Assembly (NCBI GenBank): GCA_015493185.1
Contig: WGDQ01000235.1
Coordinates: forward strand, 1 to 6,070
Length of the DNA: 6,070 bases
Source of the DNA: Planctomycetaceae bacterium
GTDB lineage: Bacteria; Planctomycetota; Planctomycetia; Pirellulales; JAEUIK01
Direction: 5' to 3'
Made by a program: the position numbers and the translations under genes. How positions within the stretch are numbered: the stretch's first letter is position 1; every line of letters begins with the position of its first letter. Of the stretch, positions 5,465-6,070 are shown one piece after another. The notes below the pieces were generated by a model. That model was not told the origin of the DNA. It did no database searches and worked only from the letters and a program-made list of their open reading frames with translations.

Positions 5465-6070
5465 TCAGGCAGGGCTTGTGGCGATGAAATGAAGTTCGAC
5501 AAATTGCTCCGTGTCGTAGGCTTCAACCAGCTTCAACTCGAAGCGCACGCCGTACGGCAGTAGTTGGCCGATTTTCACCCGGGCGCGAGGTTCTGGTCCG
5601 ACGGTAAATTCGAAGCGGGGCGTTCGTGGTAGCGGCGGGCAAAACGCCACATGGGCCCATGCCGTTCGTTGGCCCGGTTCCAGTGGCACGCGAATCCAGC
5701 CCTCCACTGCCGTCGATCCGTCGCCGAGCACCAGCCGTTGGATTTGTTGCCGCAAATTTTCGGGCAACGTTCCATCGGCCGAGGTGGTGTCGGCCGGTGA
5801 CGATGTTGCCGCGGCTGCGTCGAACGCGGCCGGCATGGGTGGGGCAGTGGTCTCGTCCGCAACGGCGACGTCTCGGGTTGCCTCGAGCGTTGCACCGGTT
5901 GCGACGCCTTGGCGCCGCCGGGCGCTTTCGTCGGGCTCTGCTGTCGAAGTGGGCGACGGATACGGCTGTTGATGGCGCGTTTCGTCATGAGACTGCGGTT
6001 TCCTGCGATCGTGTATTGCCGGCAGTCGGCTGCCGATCCACCACTCTTCGGTTGCAATCAGCAGTAGAAC
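5465..6070 (-). CDS. Unrecognised protein with disordered linker and C-terminal beta-type domain, N-terminus outside window
   Basis: The minus-strand frame is open from the right edge (6070) to TGA at 5465-5467, giving 201 residues with the start lying outside. The first residues in view are hydrophobic then aromatic (VLLLIATEEWWIG). Residues about 20-100 are rich in Pro, Ala, Thr, Ser, Asp and Glu, typical of a flexible linker. Residues about 102-197 look folded: a short helix-like LPENLRQQIQRLVLG, then alternating beta-type stretches with GWIRVPLEPGQR, WAHVAFCPP, RARVKIGQLLPYGVRFEL and QFVELHFIAT. The codons are strongly GC-ending. I do not recognise a named family; the domain resembles uncharacterised planctomycete proteins as I remember them, an impression not checked. 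The ATG at 5836 opens only the last 123 codons, but the frame continues well upstream with the same codon use, so I take it to be internal. No catalytic or metal-binding pattern is evident. A hairpin follows the stop. Confidence 0.78.
   Translation of the reverse strand, partial: VLLLIATEEWWIGSRLPAIHDRRKPQSHDETRHQQPYPSPTSTAEPDESARRRQGVATGATLEATRDVAVADETTAPPMPAAFDAAAATSSPADTTSADGTLPENLRQQIQRLVLGDGSTAVEGWIRVPLEPGQRTAWAHVAFCPPLPRTPRFEFTVGPEPRARVKIGQLLPYGVRFELKLVEAYDTEQFVELHFIATSPA

Noticed and set aside
4899..5492. 197-codon plus-strand frame
   Set aside because: It overlaps the start of the small membrane-protein gene and the end of the right-hand gene on the other strand, has Arg/Ser-rich chance composition and no recognisable motif.
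5576..6057. 160-codon minus-strand Arg/Pro-rich frame
   Set aside because: It is the shifted-frame reading of the Pro/Ala-rich linker region of the gene at 5465-6070.

Overview
This is a GC-rich bacterial window with only about two thirds of its bases in recognisable genes. The protein styles (an FHA-GAF-sigma54 activator, a Prc/Tsp-type protease, and a Pro/Ala-rich protein with a lineage-style C-terminal domain), the long gene-poor gaps and the scarcity of Shine-Dalgarno sites suggest a planctomycete, perhaps of the Pirellulales type. That placement is inference; no rRNA or marker gene is present to settle it.

Layout. (1) 1-1198, minus strand: N-terminal 399 codons of a sigma54-interacting transcriptional regulator (FHA, GAF, start of the AAA+ domain), cut by the left edge just as the GAFTGA loop begins. 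(2) 1199-2285: a 1087-nt divergent gap without a convincing gene. It holds a promoter-like pair before the protease, a perfect 8+3+8 inverted repeat and some weaker symmetry. (3) 2286-4343, plus strand: a complete 685-aa carboxyl-terminal processing protease of the Prc/Tsp type, with signal peptide, N-terminal helical domain, PDZ domain, S41 catalytic domain and C-terminal helical domain. (4) 4344-4786: a 443-nt gap with several hairpins, including a terminator-like one right after the protease stop. (5) 4787-4900, minus strand: a 37-aa predicted single-pass membrane protein, easily missed by length cut-offs. (6) 4901-5464: a 564-nt gap with little recognisable content. (7) 5465-6070, minus strand: C-terminal 201 codons of an unrecognised protein running off the right edge.

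The genes do not form one operon. The regulator and protease are divergent and over 1 kb apart, and the protease converges on the small membrane protein. The protease acts in the cell envelope and the regulator in the cytoplasm; nothing in the sequence ties them together. I see no CRISPR array, transposase, tRNA, rRNA or defence cassette. The items most worth a second look are the 37-aa membrane protein, the unrecognised C-terminal domain at the right edge, and the hairpin-rich stretch downstream of the protease.
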